Assembly (NCBI GenBank): GCA_964575895.1
Contig: CAZNTE010000002.1
Span: 62,001 to 126,000, forward strand
Length of the DNA stretch: 64,000 nucleotides
Direction: 5' to 3'
DNA from: Gudongella sp964575895
GTDB taxonomy: Bacteria > Bacillota > Clostridia > Tissierellales > Tissierellaceae
Positions within the stretch are counted from its first letter, which is position 1. Every line of letters begins with the position of its first letter. Below the pieces are notes generated by a model. That model was not told where the DNA came from. It was given only the letters and a program-made list of their open reading frames with translations, and did not search any database. Below, in pieces: positions 1 to 8,030 of the stretch. Both the position numbers and the translations under genes were made by a program.

Positions 1-130
1 TGGAATCCTCGCCTATTTTACCTATAATGTTGAACATAGATTCCTTTATACGATCTTCCGTTGGCCTGATTTCATTGTTCTTAGGAGAAATTAATTTATG
101 TCCTTTCCTATCTCCTGATATAACTCGCAT
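1..130 (-). CDS. rsmD: 16S rRNA (guanine966-N2)-methyltransferase RsmD, partial (N-terminus only)
   Basis: The first 43 or so codons of a minus-strand gene run off the left edge. The start reads MRVISGDRKGHKL, followed by a stretch containing RPTEDRIKESMFNI, which is the characteristic N-terminus of RsmD, the SAM-dependent enzyme that methylates the exocyclic amine of G966 in 16S rRNA during small-subunit assembly. The ATG is preceded by AAGGTGG and lies 15 bases after the recG stop, so it is the last visible gene of asp23-fakA-recG-rsmD. The catalytic NPPY region is outside the window. Confidence 0.85.
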   Translation of the reverse strand, partial: MRVISGDRKGHKLISPKNNEIRPTEDRIKESMFNIIGKIGEDS

Positions 131-145
131 ATAATCCACCTTCTT

Positions 146-2203
146 TTATATATTAATAATCTCTTGATTAAGTTCCTTCCATAGTATTCTTATCCTGTTT
201 CTTAAGTTGAAGTATTTGGTATTAGTCTTAAAATCTTCTAAGGATAAAAGATAGAAAGCATCATCTTGTGCATATTTTAGAAGATCCATATCCCTAAAAA
301 GGTTTGCAACTTTTAACTCAGGTAGTCCATGCTGTCTTGTGCCGAAAAACTCTCCAGGACCTCTTAATTCAAGATCTTTTTCTGATATTTTAAATCCATC
401 ATTGCTACTTTGAAGAATCCTCATTCTTTCTCTTGAAATAGTAGTGTTACTATCATTAATCAGTATGCAATAAGATTTATGCTCTCCCCTACCAACCCGA
501 CCTCTAAGTTGATGTAATTGAGCTAACCCAAATCTTTCAGCATTTAGAATTAACATAACATTTGCATTTGGAACATTAACCCCAACTTCTATAACAGTAG
601 TGGACACCAGAATTTGTGTCTTATTATTCTTGAAATCCAACATAATTTTATCTTTTTCTTTCTGTTTCATTTTACCGTGTAATAAAGAGATATTCAAATC
701 CTTAAAAACTTCATTGTTCAATCTAATGAATAGCTCTTCAGCAGACTGTATATCCAGGTCCTCATTTTCTTCTATTAGAGGGCACACTACATATGCCTGT
801 CTTCCATCTTGAATTTGTTTGTAGATGAAATCATAAATTCTTTTTTCATAATCTATCCCTACAGCATAGGTTTCTATTTTCTGCCTTCCAGGAGGCAGAG
901 CATCTATTATGGAAATATCTAGATCACCATAAAGTATTAAGGCAAGGGTTCTTGGAATAGGGGTAGCAGTCATTACCAATACATCAGGATTTTTACCCTT
1001 ATCTACTAGATTCAACCTTTGTTTTACTCCAAACCTGTGTTGTTCATCAGTAATGGTCAGTCCAAGATTCTTAAAATTAACACCTTCTTGAATGATTGCA
1101 TGCGTCCCTATAATAATATCAATAATTCCTTCTTCCAGATCCCTTAATATGACATCCTTGGTTTTTTTACTCATACTACCAGATAGCAGTTCAACTCTTA
1201 TATCCTTACCTTCAAAAGCTTCCTTGATACTAATAAAATGTTGTTGTGCTAAGATCTCAGTTGGCGCCATCATTGCAGCCTGATAATCATTCAATACAGC
1301 ATTATACATGGCTATTATCCCAACAATTGTCTTTCCTGAACCAACATCCCCTTGTACCAGTCTATTCATTATTATTGGCTTTGACATGTTCACTAGAATT
1401 TCATCAACAACTCTTTTTTGGGCAACTGTAAGTTCAAATGGTAATGATTCAATAAAATCATATAAATCATCACTTATCTTGAATCCTATTCCTTCCACAC
1501 TGGATGAGTTGCTTTCTTTTAACATCAATAAACCTAATTGAAGTACCAGCAATTCCTCATAGGCCAATGTTCTTCTAGCAAGTTCATACTCATTAATATT
1601 TCTTGGTTTATGCATCTTCAATATGGCATCAACAGAGTTCAGTAAATTATGTTTTTTTATTATTTCATCTGGAAGGATCTCATTAAAGGAATCTAAACTC
1701 TGGTCTAGACAATTATGAATAATTTTGGTCAACTCCTTGTTACTAATCCCCTGAGTCAATCTATATATGGGGGTTAATACATAAGACCTTGACATATTAT
1801 CAAAGGGTTTGAAATCTGGATTTAAGATTTGTCTTTCAAACTTATTGGCACTATACTTTCCAAAAACAAAATACTTTTCCCCCACAATAAATCTTTCCTT
1901 TAAATAATCTTGATTGAACCATACAAGACTGCCTTCATATGTACCATCTGTCACAGGAACTTTTAGTATACTCAAACCTTTTCTAGGGCGTGTTAAAATT
2001 GCCTTTGATTTTACTTCAAGAACAAAAGCATTTTTTTCATTATGAATAGCATTAGAGAAATTTACAAGATTTGTTTGATCTTCAAATTCTCTTGGGAAAT
2101 GAAGCAGTAGATCTCTAAGATTGTCAATTCCCAATCTCCGAAGTCTATATGCCCTTTTTGGCCCAACACCTTTTATATATTGAACATCTGTAAATAAATC
2201 CAT
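146..2203 (-). CDS. recG: ATP-dependent DNA helicase RecG
   Basis: RecG remodels stalled replication forks and branch-migrates Holliday junctions in the cytoplasm. The 685-aa protein has the usual layout: a helix-hairpin-helix-like start (YIKGVGPKRAYRLRRLG), an OB-fold wedge domain over about residues 50-150, then two superfamily-2 helicase domains with Walker A GDVGSGKT, DEQH box (TDEQHRFG) and motif VI QLRGRVGRG, ending in the RecG-specific FGTRQHG segment. An in-frame upstream start exists at 2233, but the ATG at 2203 has GGAGGG six bases ahead and begins with the typical MDLFTDVQYIKGVG, so I prefer it. It follows fakA and precedes rsmD, as in many Firmicutes. Confidence 0.96.
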   Translation of the reverse strand: MDLFTDVQYIKGVGPKRAYRLRRLGIDNLRDLLLHFPREFEDQTNLVNFSNAIHNEKNAFVLEVKSKAILTRPRKGLSILKVPVTDGTYEGSLVWFNQDYLKERFIVGEKYFVFGKYSANKFERQILNPDFKPFDNMSRSYVLTPIYRLTQGISNKELTKIIHNCLDQSLDSFNEILPDEIIKKHNLLNSVDAILKMHKPRNINEYELARRTLAYEELLVLQLGLLMLKESNSSSVEGIGFKISDDLYDFIESLPFELTVAQKRVVDEILVNMSKPIIMNRLVQGDVGSGKTIVGIIAMYNAVLNDYQAAMMAPTEILAQQHFISIKEAFEGKDIRVELLSGSMSKKTKDVILRDLEEGIIDIIIGTHAIIQEGVNFKNLGLTITDEQHRFGVKQRLNLVDKGKNPDVLVMTATPIPRTLALILYGDLDISIIDALPPGRQKIETYAVGIDYEKRIYDFIYKQIQDGRQAYVVCPLIEENEDLDIQSAEELFIRLNNEVFKDLNISLLHGKMKQKEKDKIMLDFKNNKTQILVSTTVIEVGVNVPNANVMLILNAERFGLAQLHQLRGRVGRGEHKSYCILINDSNTTISRERMRILQSSNDGFKISEKDLELRGPGEFFGTRQHGLPELKVANLFRDMDLLKYAQDDAFYLLSLEDFKTNTKYFNLRNRIRILWKELNQEIINI

Positions 2204-2224
2204 TTTATCCCTCCATAAAGGAAA

Positions 2225-2242
2225 CCCTACCATAAGGTAGGG
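2225..2242 (-). terminator. short intergenic hairpin between fakA and recG
   Basis: A perfect 7-bp stem (CCCTACC / GGTAGGG, 4-base loop) starts directly after the fakA stop codon. It is followed by TTTCCTTT rather than a clean T-run, so it could be a weak terminator or an mRNA-processing or stability hairpin in a read-through operon. Confidence 0.4.
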
Positions 2243-3901
2243 CTATTCTATAGCAAATATATAATAGTACAGAGGTTGTCCTCCATATATTAATTCCACA
2301 TCGAAATCCTCATAAAGTTCTTCCAATGCTTCAACTAATTCACTGGCTTCCTCTTCCTTAACATCGCTACCATACATGACAGTAATTATTGATTTTTCTT
2401 TATCAACTAATTGTTCCAAAAGATCTATTGCCACAGTTTTAATGCTATTTCCCGAAGCTAATATATCTTTTTCAGATAAACCAATAATGTCATCTTTCTT
2501 AATTCCCTTGCCATTGAATTCAGTATCTCTAACGGCAAAAGTAATTTGTCCAGTTACCACATTCTTTATGGACTCATTCATCTGCTTTAGATTTTCATCC
2601 AAATCTGCTTCTTCATCCAGTACAAGAAGGGCAGAAATTCCCTGTGGTATTGTCTTAGTTGGAACAACACTAATACTTCTATTACTCAAGTGTTTAGTTT
2701 GTTCAGCAGCTAATATAATATTACTATTATTAGGAAGTATTATAACATGCTCTCCTCTTGTTTTTTCTATTGCAGATAATATGTCTTCTGTACTAGGGTT
2801 CATGGTTTGACCACCAGAAACTATAATGTCGACATTTAGGTCCTTGAAGAGTGCATCGATTCCTTCACCAATGGATATTGCAACAACTGAATACTTCTTA
2901 TCAAGCTTCAATTCTTCCATTTGGTTAGCTTCTAGCTCCATTTGAATTAATTCATCTTTTAATAATACTTCTTCATGCTGGTATCTCATATTATCAATTT
3001 TAATGTCACTGAGATCTCCCAGTAACAAAGCCTTTTCTAAAACTTGTCCAGGATTGTTTGTGTGAACATGAACTTTTATTATTCCCTCTCCACCTACTAC
3101 TAATAGGGAATCTCCATGAACTGCAATCTCTTCTCTGAAGGACTCAATATCAGAAAAGCTTGTGTTTATCATGAACTCAGTACAATATCCAAATTCAATA
3201 TCATCTGTATCGATGTGCTCTCTTTTTCTAGGTTTTTCCACAACTACAGGCATAGATTCTTTTATTAAGGTCAAGGCGCTGGTCTCATCAGCTAGTGCAT
3301 TATATGCACCTGTTAGAATATAAAGCAAACCCTTACCACCTGCATCAACAACACCAGCTTGTTTTAGAACCGGTAACATATCAGGGGTTTTCTTTAAAAT
3401 ATCATTTCCATGTTGGATGATTTTAGCTAGAAATTCTACCATATCCTCTTCTTGAGAATAGATAGACATAGCTTTTTCACCACATTCTCTAGCTACAGTA
3501 AGAATAGTCCCTTCAGTAGGTTTCATTACAGCCTTATAAGCTGTATCTGCTGCCTTTTTTAGAGCTTTAGCCAAAGTTTCTATGTCAATAACTTCCTTCT
3601 CTTCTAATCCGTTGGCAAAACCTCTAAAAAGTTGTGATAAAATAACTCCCGAATTTCCTCTCGCTCCCATTAGAGAGCCTTGAGAAGCCGCTTGTGCAAC
3701 CTTAGAAGCGTTATTGTCATCCACACTTATACCCTGCTTAAGAGCTGACTTAATAGTAAGTAGCATATTGGTTCCAGTATCTCCATCCGGAACAGGGAAT
3801 ACATTTAGTGAGTTGACCTCATCCTTATTTTTCTCTAATGTTATTGTTGCATTTTCCAGTAATACTTTTAGTTTATATCCATCAATATAATTTGTTTTCA
3901 A
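2243..3901 (-). CDS. fakA: Fatty acid kinase catalytic subunit FakA (DAK2/DegV-type, YloV)
   Basis: FakA phosphorylates fatty acids that are bound to FakB (DegV-family) proteins, feeding exogenous fatty acids into phospholipid synthesis. The 552-aa protein has the N-terminal Dhak-L/DAK2 kinase domain with the nucleotide and metal motif NVFPVPDGDTGTNM and GARGNSGVILSQ, followed by the FakA-specific middle and C-terminal DegV-like domains. The start is a TTG seven bases after GGGGGG; no better ATG exists and this start gives the N-terminal spacing of the family. It sits 16 bases after the Asp23-family gene, the classic yloU-yloV pairing. Confidence 0.93.
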   Translation of the reverse strand: MKTNYIDGYKLKVLLENATITLEKNKDEVNSLNVFPVPDGDTGTNMLLTIKSALKQGISVDDNNASKVAQAASQGSLMGARGNSGVILSQLFRGFANGLEEKEVIDIETLAKALKKAADTAYKAVMKPTEGTILTVARECGEKAMSIYSQEEDMVEFLAKIIQHGNDILKKTPDMLPVLKQAGVVDAGGKGLLYILTGAYNALADETSALTLIKESMPVVVEKPRKREHIDTDDIEFGYCTEFMINTSFSDIESFREEIAVHGDSLLVVGGEGIIKVHVHTNNPGQVLEKALLLGDLSDIKIDNMRYQHEEVLLKDELIQMELEANQMEELKLDKKYSVVAISIGEGIDALFKDLNVDIIVSGGQTMNPSTEDILSAIEKTRGEHVIILPNNSNIILAAEQTKHLSNRSISVVPTKTIPQGISALLVLDEEADLDENLKQMNESIKNVVTGQITFAVRDTEFNGKGIKKDDIIGLSEKDILASGNSIKTVAIDLLEQLVDKEKSIITVMYGSDVKEEEASELVEALEELYEDFDVELIYGGQPLYYYIFAIE

Positions 3902-3917
3902 TTGTTGTCCCCCCTAA

Positions 3918-4274
3918 TTACTTATCGACGCGAATGCCCTGAACATAAATATTTACATTATCTACTTTTAGTCCAGTGAAGGTCTCTATGTTGAATTTTA
4001 CCTTGTCGATGATATTTTTACATACTACCGATATTTTTACCCCATATTCAAGTATAACATGCATATCTATAGTAACTAGGTTGTCTTTAATACTAACCTT
4101 GATACCTTTTGTCAGTGATTCTGCTTTCAATAGTTGAAATAGTCCATCCTTAGCATCTTTAGATGCCATACCTACTATACCGTAACTCTCCATGGCAGAA
4201 ATTCCTGCTAAGCTTGCAAATACACTATCTTCTATACTTAAAACCCCAAATTCTGTGTTAGATTTGACTGGCAT
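3918..4274 (-). CDS. Asp23/Gls24 family envelope stress protein (YloU-like)
   Basis: This 118-aa protein belongs to the Asp23/Gls24 family: small alkaline-shock or envelope-stress proteins that associate with the inner face of the membrane in Gram-positive bacteria. The family signature is visible as an N-terminal GVLSIEDSVFASLAGISAMESYG and a C-terminal VKFNIETFTGLKVDNVNIYVQGI spread over two strands. It has no signal peptide or membrane span. It is the first gene of the asp23-fakA-recG-rsmD unit, has GGAGGAG ahead of the ATG and its own likely sigma-A promoter at 4311-4339. The molecular role of YloU next to FakA is not established. Confidence 0.9.
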   Translation of the reverse strand: MPVKSNTEFGVLSIEDSVFASLAGISAMESYGIVGMASKDAKDGLFQLLKAESLTKGIKVSIKDNLVTIDMHVILEYGVKISVVCKNIIDKVKFNIETFTGLKVDNVNIYVQGIRVDK

Positions 4275-4310
4275 TTATATCTCCTCCTCGCATTAAATGC
4301 TATCCATATC

Positions 4311-4339
4311 ATTTTACAATAATAAATGTAATTCTTCAA
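4311..4339 (-). promoter_or_regulatory. sigma-A-type promoter for asp23-fakA-recG-rsmD
   Basis: On the minus strand TTGAAG (-35, 4334-4339) and TAAAAT (-10, 4311-4316) are separated by 17 bases, about 37 bases ahead of the asp23 start. It lies back to back with the rpmB promoter. Confidence 0.6.
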
Positions 4340-4369
4340 CTAAATATAATAGTTTTCGTATATTTCTGG

Positions 4370-4399
4370 TTGCATTTGGTTATACACCTGTGTTAGAAT
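4370..4399 (+). promoter_or_regulatory. sigma-A-type promoter for rpmB
   Basis: TTGCAT (-35, 4370-4375) and TAGAAT (-10, 4394-4399) are separated by 18 bases, giving a leader of roughly 60 bases before the rpmB ATG. Confidence 0.55.
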
Positions 4400-4464
4400 A
4401 TAATATGTTGCAGAACTGAAAATGGAATAATATGATACACGTTATGAATTAAGGAGGTGTTTTC

Positions 4465-4656
4465 ATGGCTAAGATATGTGAAGTTTGTGGAAAAAGTAAG
4501 GTATTCGGAAATAAAGTAACATTTTCAAATAAAAAGAGTTCAAGAACTTGGTCTCCAAATATTAGAAAAGTTAGAGCAGTTGTAAATGGATCAGTTAAGA
4601 GAATAAATGTTTGTACAAGATGTCTAAGATCTGGTTATGTTACAAGAGCGGTATAA
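4465..4656 (+). CDS. rpmB: Large ribosomal subunit protein bL28, zinc-binding form
   Basis: bL28 is a small basic protein of the 50S subunit near the E site. The 63-aa sequence starts MAKICEVCGKSKVFGNKV and ends with CTRCLRSGYVTRAV, so it carries both CxxC pairs (CEVC and CTRC) of the zinc-ribbon (C+) form rather than the zinc-free paralogue. AAGGAGG precedes the ATG. It stands alone on the plus strand, convergent with thiN, with which it shares a terminator. In Bacillus rpmB also neighbours thiN and yloU, so the location is conserved. Confidence 0.97.
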   Translation: MAKICEVCGKSKVFGNKVTFSNKKSSRTWSPNIRKVRAVVNGSVKRINVCTRCLRSGYVTRAV

Positions 4657-4673
4657 TTTCTACTTACAGACTT

Positions 4674-4714
4674 AAAAAGCTTACAATGTATAAAAATACA
4701 TGGTAAGCTTTTTT
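4674..4714. terminator. bidirectional Rho-independent terminator between rpmB and thiN
   Basis: A long hairpin (AAAAGCTTAC...GTAAGCTTTT with an inner ATGTA/TACAT pairing) has a T-run on one strand and an A-run on the other. It lies between the stop codons of the convergent genes and can terminate both transcripts. Confidence 0.85.
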
Positions 4715-5346
4715 TAGTCTCTTGAAATAATTAAAAGGGCTTCTCCCTTTTCCAAAATTACCTGTCCAATATCATTCACAATATAGTTGCTAATTCCAAG
4801 ACTAGTACTATATTCTAAATCCTTATGTTCAAGATTATAGTAGAACCCCCTTAATGTAAGTATTATCCCATCAAGGCTAATTGGTACAACAGAGATGTAT
4901 TGTTCATCTTTCTTCTCTATTGAAACATTTGAGTTTAAATATCTAATCTCATTATTCTCATCTACTATTTTGGCTTCTATTCCCAACTTTGATAATTTTC
5001 TTAATAAGGATATGTTTGATAGCATGTGATCTAATCTGCTACCTGTACATCCCAAAAGAACAATTTCATCTGTCTTCTTTTCAACTAAATAATCAACTGC
5101 TATTTCAGTATCGGTTTGATCCTTTTGAATGGGAAACTTTAAAACTTCTAGATTTTTCTCCTTACTCCAGTTAAAAGTAACTTCATCTATGGAATCTAAA
5201 TCTCCAACCAAGAGATTAGGAATAACCCCTATGTCTTTAAGCGCTCTTAATCCGCTGTCCACAGCTATTACAAAATGAGAGTTTCCTAGAATCTCCTTTA
5301 ATTGATTTCTATTTACTTTTCCTCCAGATACTAAAATTCCCTTCAT
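4714..5346 (-). CDS. thiN: Thiamine pyrophosphokinase
   Basis: ThiN transfers pyrophosphate from ATP to thiamine, making the cofactor TPP. The 210-aa protein shows the family motifs in order: LVSGGKVNRNQLKE at the N-terminus, AVDSGLRAL, the metal-binding VGDLDSID, the QTDTEIA stretch, and LGCTGSRLDHMLSN. The C-terminal half is the beta-sandwich thiamine-binding domain. It follows thiT by 10 bases in one transcript under the TPP riboswitch at 5985-6067, so the pair imports thiamine and activates it, and is switched off by its own product. Confidence 0.95.
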   Translation of the reverse strand: MKGILVSGGKVNRNQLKEILGNSHFVIAVDSGLRALKDIGVIPNLLVGDLDSIDEVTFNWSKEKNLEVLKFPIQKDQTDTEIAVDYLVEKKTDEIVLLGCTGSRLDHMLSNISLLRKLSKLGIEAKIVDENNEIRYLNSNVSIEKKDEQYISVVPISLDGIILTLRGFYYNLEHKDLEYSTSLGISNYIVNDIGQVILEKGEALLIISRD

Positions 5347-5356
5347 GGGTTTCTCC

Positions 5357-5902
5357 TTAATTTATGAATTTCTGTAATGGTTTCCAAATAACCATAAATA
5401 TTACCAATGAAATTACTAATTCAGGTATTAAATAGGAGGCATTATATCCTATTGAATAAATCCATGGGTTTTGATCACCGGCATATTCAGCAAAAAACAC
5501 AACCCCGGATAGTACATGGGACATTAATCTTCCAAATATCCCCAGAGATACCCCTAATACTAGTATACCATAACCACTTTGTTTTTTACGCTTATATGAA
5601 TGGTAGACTACTCCTGCAAGGCCCAACAAGCCAAAAGCTATTGGGTAATCCAAAAGCACCTGTACTGGATGAAAAAAATATGGTTTGAGAATAAAGTCTA
5701 AAACACCATATAAGGTCCCAACAGCCAGTCCAGGAACTAAACCCCATCTAATTGCAAATAACAATAAGGGTATCATACTACCAGCAGTAACACTTCCTCC
5801 ATTTGGTGCTTGATAGATCTTAATATAGCTTAGTAGTACTGATAGAGCTATCATCATACCGCCTTCTGTAATCATTAAAACTTTACTTCTTCTTCTTTCC
5901 AT
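5357..5902 (-). CDS. thiT: Thiamine ECF transporter substrate-binding subunit ThiT
   Basis: ThiT is the membrane S-component that binds thiamine and works with a shared ECF energizing module (EcfA/A'/T, not in this window). The 181-aa protein is hydrophobic with about six membrane spans. Family signatures are GGSVTAGSMIPLLLFAIRWG, SHVLSGVVFFAEYA and YNASYLIPELVIS, the latter two supplying thiamine contacts in the known ThiT structure. A GAGGAGGG precedes the ATG. It is the first gene after the TPP riboswitch and is transcribed with thiN, which makes the thiamine specificity firm. Confidence 0.94.
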   Translation of the reverse strand: MERRRSKVLMITEGGMMIALSVLLSYIKIYQAPNGGSVTAGSMIPLLLFAIRWGLVPGLAVGTLYGVLDFILKPYFFHPVQVLLDYPIAFGLLGLAGVVYHSYKRKKQSGYGILVLGVSLGIFGRLMSHVLSGVVFFAEYAGDQNPWIYSIGYNASYLIPELVISLVIFMVIWKPLQKFIN

Positions 5903-5942
5903 TATATACCCTCCTCGTCTTTTAACAGCTTGAAGATTGTAT

Positions 5943-5973
5943 AAAAAAACTCACTACCGATAAGGTAATGAGT
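5943..5973 (-). terminator. thiT: riboswitch expression-platform terminator
   Basis: A 10-bp hairpin (ACTCATTACC / GGTAGTGAGT, 5-base loop, one G-U pair) is followed by seven T on the minus strand. It sits between the TPP aptamer and the thiT start, so ligand-bound RNA is expected to terminate here. Confidence 0.85.
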
Positions 5974-5984
5974 ATATTATCTAT

Positions 5985-6067
5985 ACACACTTCCCTCCGC
6001 TAGAATTACCTAGTTCAGGTTTTAAGGGTCGAGGTTAACCTCTCTCAGCTTACGCTCCCCTAGTGCT
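5985..6067 (-). promoter_or_regulatory. TPP riboswitch (THI element) aptamer
   Basis: The minus strand carries the conserved THI-box core in order: GGGGAGC, GCTGAGA, a variable stem, ACCC with AACCTGAACTAGGTAAT, and GCGGAGGGA, closed by a P1 stem of the GCAC/GTGT type. This is the standard thiamine-pyrophosphate aptamer: the GCTGAGA arm reads the pyrimidine ring and the GGTAAT/GGAGGGA arm the pyrophosphate. It precedes an intrinsic terminator and thiT-thiN, which fits transcriptional attenuation when TPP is plentiful. Confidence 0.95.
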
Positions 6068-6088
6068 GTTATTCTATTGTACAAGTAT

Positions 6089-6116
6089 ATTTTAACATAA
6101 ATATATTTAAATTCAA
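6089..6116 (-). promoter_or_regulatory. sigma-A-type promoter ahead of the TPP riboswitch
   Basis: TTGAAT (6111-6116) and TAAAAT (6089-6094) on the minus strand are 16 bases apart and lie between the epimerase stop and the aptamer, so thiT-thiN can be transcribed independently of the upstream sigma-54 operon. No clear terminator separates the two units. Confidence 0.5.
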
Positions 6117-6122
6117 GTTATC

Positions 6123-7211
6123 TTAAAAATATTCCACACCATTTACTTGTTTAAACCCTAACCCTATCGAGTCATCAATTGAAATCTTCGCATAGTTAAA
6201 TAGTGCTCCCCCAATTATAGGATCTTCCTTCAATAGAACAGGACCATCTAAGTCAACTTTTGTTATTATTCCTTTTGCGGCTGCTAAATGAACTGCAGCT
6301 GTTACGCTTAATTTGCTTTCAAGCATACAACCAATCATGCATTCAACATTGTACAAGCTAGCCATATCAGCAATCTTTATAGCATTATAAATTCCACCTG
6401 TTTTCATTAGCTTGATATTAATTAAGTCAGCAGCACCAGTATTTATAATATCCATGGCATCCATAGGGGAAAAAACACTTTCATCAGCTAGAATGGGTAC
6501 ATCAACATTGTCAGTTACAAGCTTTAATCCCTTAATGTCGTATGCTGGAACAGGTTGTTCAACTAATTCAAGTCTCAAACCTTCATCTTCCATTCTTCTG
6601 ATGGTTCTTATTGCCTCTTTAGCACTCCAACCCTGATTTGCATCAATTCTAATATTTATATCATAGCCGATTGCCTTTCTTATAGCTTTGATTCTCTCTA
6701 TATCCAGTGCTGAGTCCTTACCAACCTTTATCTTCAAGGTCCTGTAACCCTCACTGACTGCACTTAGGGAATCTTCTACCATTTCTTCTGGTGAGTTAAC
6801 ACTTATGGTTATGTCAGTCTCGATTTCAGTCTTGCTACCTCCAAGTAATCTATATAGTGGCTTATTAAAACTCTGAGCATAAAGATCATGAATGGCAATG
6901 TCAACAGCTGCCTTGGCACTGGAATTATGTACAAGGCTCTTGTTTAACACAATCATTATGTCTTCATAATTTCTAATATCCATTCCCATGATAGCTTTGG
7001 ATATATGATCATTTATTGCCCCAATAATTGCACCTGTGGTGTCACCGGTTATTACACCAGTAGGAGGAGCTTCACCATAGCCAACAAGACCACTTTCAGT
7101 CTCTATCCTAACAACTACATCTTCAACATTATAAACCGTTCTAAGGGCTGTTTTAAAGGGTCTCCTTAGAGGTATTTTTATGATCCCTAATTTTATTGAT
7201 TTGATTTTCAT
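6123..7211 (-). CDS. ykfB: L-Ala-D/L-Glu epimerase (dipeptide epimerase, YkfB/AEE)
   Basis: This 362-aa enolase-superfamily enzyme matches the dipeptide epimerases that convert L-Ala-D-Glu, released from peptidoglycan stem peptides, to L-Ala-L-Glu so that ordinary peptidases can use it. The full catalytic set is present: K160/K162 in LKIKVG, metal ligands D190 (RIDANQGW), E218 (LVEQP) and D243 (ADES), and the opposite-face base K267 (NIKLMKTGG). The N-terminal capping loop contains EAPPTGVITGDT, typical of the Ala-Glu subgroup. It is the last gene of the lysA-to-ykfB operon, 11 bases after the YkfC-like peptidase that would supply its substrate. A different dipeptide preference cannot be excluded. 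Confidence 0.9.
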   Translation of the reverse strand: MKIKSIKLGIIKIPLRRPFKTALRTVYNVEDVVVRIETESGLVGYGEAPPTGVITGDTTGAIIGAINDHISKAIMGMDIRNYEDIMIVLNKSLVHNSSAKAAVDIAIHDLYAQSFNKPLYRLLGGSKTEIETDITISVNSPEEMVEDSLSAVSEGYRTLKIKVGKDSALDIERIKAIRKAIGYDINIRIDANQGWSAKEAIRTIRRMEDEGLRLELVEQPVPAYDIKGLKLVTDNVDVPILADESVFSPMDAMDIINTGAADLINIKLMKTGGIYNAIKIADMASLYNVECMIGCMLESKLSVTAAVHLAAAKGIITKVDLDGPVLLKEDPIIGGALFNYAKISIDDSIGLGFKQVNGVEYF

Positions 7212-7222
7212 ATTATCACTTC

Positions 7223-8029
7223 CTAAAATATAGTTCCAATAGCATATAATTCATCCTTAAGGTCTTTTCTGAAATCACTATCTTCTGGATTTAAACTATT
7301 TAGATTAACACCATTAATGCTCGCACTAGAATGAATAAATCTTCCATTTCCTAAGTACATAGCAACATGTCCTGGGAAAAACAATAAATCCCCTTCCTTA
7401 GCTTCTTCCATGGTTATTGATTTCATGTATTCATCTTTAAGTCTAGCATCTCTGTAAATGACAACACCATTTAAAAGGTATGATATGGAACAAAGTCCAG
7501 AACAATCAATTCCCAGTGGAGATCTTCCCCCCCAGCGATATTGAGTGTTAAGATAGGTATAAGCAGTATCAACTAAACTTTTTCTAAATGTATTTTCATC
7601 AGTTTTTCTTTTTATGATTTTTTCTCGTACAAAATCCTTCCTTATCCACCCTTGAGATTTACAAGCCAAAGCTACTTTAACCCATCCATCTTTCTCCTCA
7701 TTAAGAATAGCAATAGCTGCCCCTCTTGTTAATAGTTTTAATTGATGACCTTTGTATGATGGAGCACTCATTACATCAACTAAATTATGACAAATCTCAT
7801 GTTTTGATATGTTCTCCCACACAATAACATCTTCCATTTGAGACATCAAGTCATCCTTATGCATATATCCTTGGTAGTCATATCTAGTTTTTACAAAGTA
7901 GAAATCATCAGTCTTCTTTTCTAATTCAACTATCATACCATAAATAGCTTCATCAGCCATTTCACTTTCCTTAGATGGTTTCAAGTAAATAGGTGCAACA
8001 GTATTTATAACAATTGCATTATTATGCAT
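7223..8029 (-). CDS. ykfC: YkfC-like NlpC/P60 gamma-D-glutamyl-L-diamino acid endopeptidase with SH3b domains
   Basis: The 268-aa protein has two bacterial SH3 domains (about residues 5-65 and 75-140) followed by an NlpC/P60 papain-like domain with the catalytic C176 (GIDCSGLC), H221 (FPGHVAMYLG) and H233 (RFIHSS). This is the architecture of YkfC, which cuts the gamma-D-Glu/meso-DAP bond of free peptides with an N-terminal L-Ala. There is no signal peptide, so it acts in the cytosol on imported or recycled peptides rather than on the wall. Its GGAGGT site overlaps the end of the upstream gene, and the epimerase for its L-Ala-D-Glu product follows directly. Confidence 0.9.
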   Translation of the reverse strand: MHNNAIVINTVAPIYLKPSKESEMADEAIYGMIVELEKKTDDFYFVKTRYDYQGYMHKDDLMSQMEDVIVWENISKHEICHNLVDVMSAPSYKGHQLKLLTRGAAIAILNEEKDGWVKVALACKSQGWIRKDFVREKIIKRKTDENTFRKSLVDTAYTYLNTQYRWGGRSPLGIDCSGLCSISYLLNGVVIYRDARLKDEYMKSITMEEAKEGDLLFFPGHVAMYLGNGRFIHSSASINGVNLNSLNPEDSDFRKDLKDELYAIGTIF

Positions 8030-8030
8030 C

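Noticed and set aside
600..1541. Plus-strand open frames over recG and similar antisense frames elsewhere
   Set aside because: They lie opposite well-supported genes, lack good ribosome-binding sites and encode low-complexity Ser/Leu/Ile-rich sequences typical of shadow frames.
4275..4713. A possible spoVM gene next to rpmB, as in Bacillus
   Set aside because: Bacillus has the 26-aa spoVM between thiN and rpmB. The gap here holds only the shared terminator and the asp23/rpmB gap only the divergent promoters; I find no open frame resembling the amphipathic SpoVM peptide.
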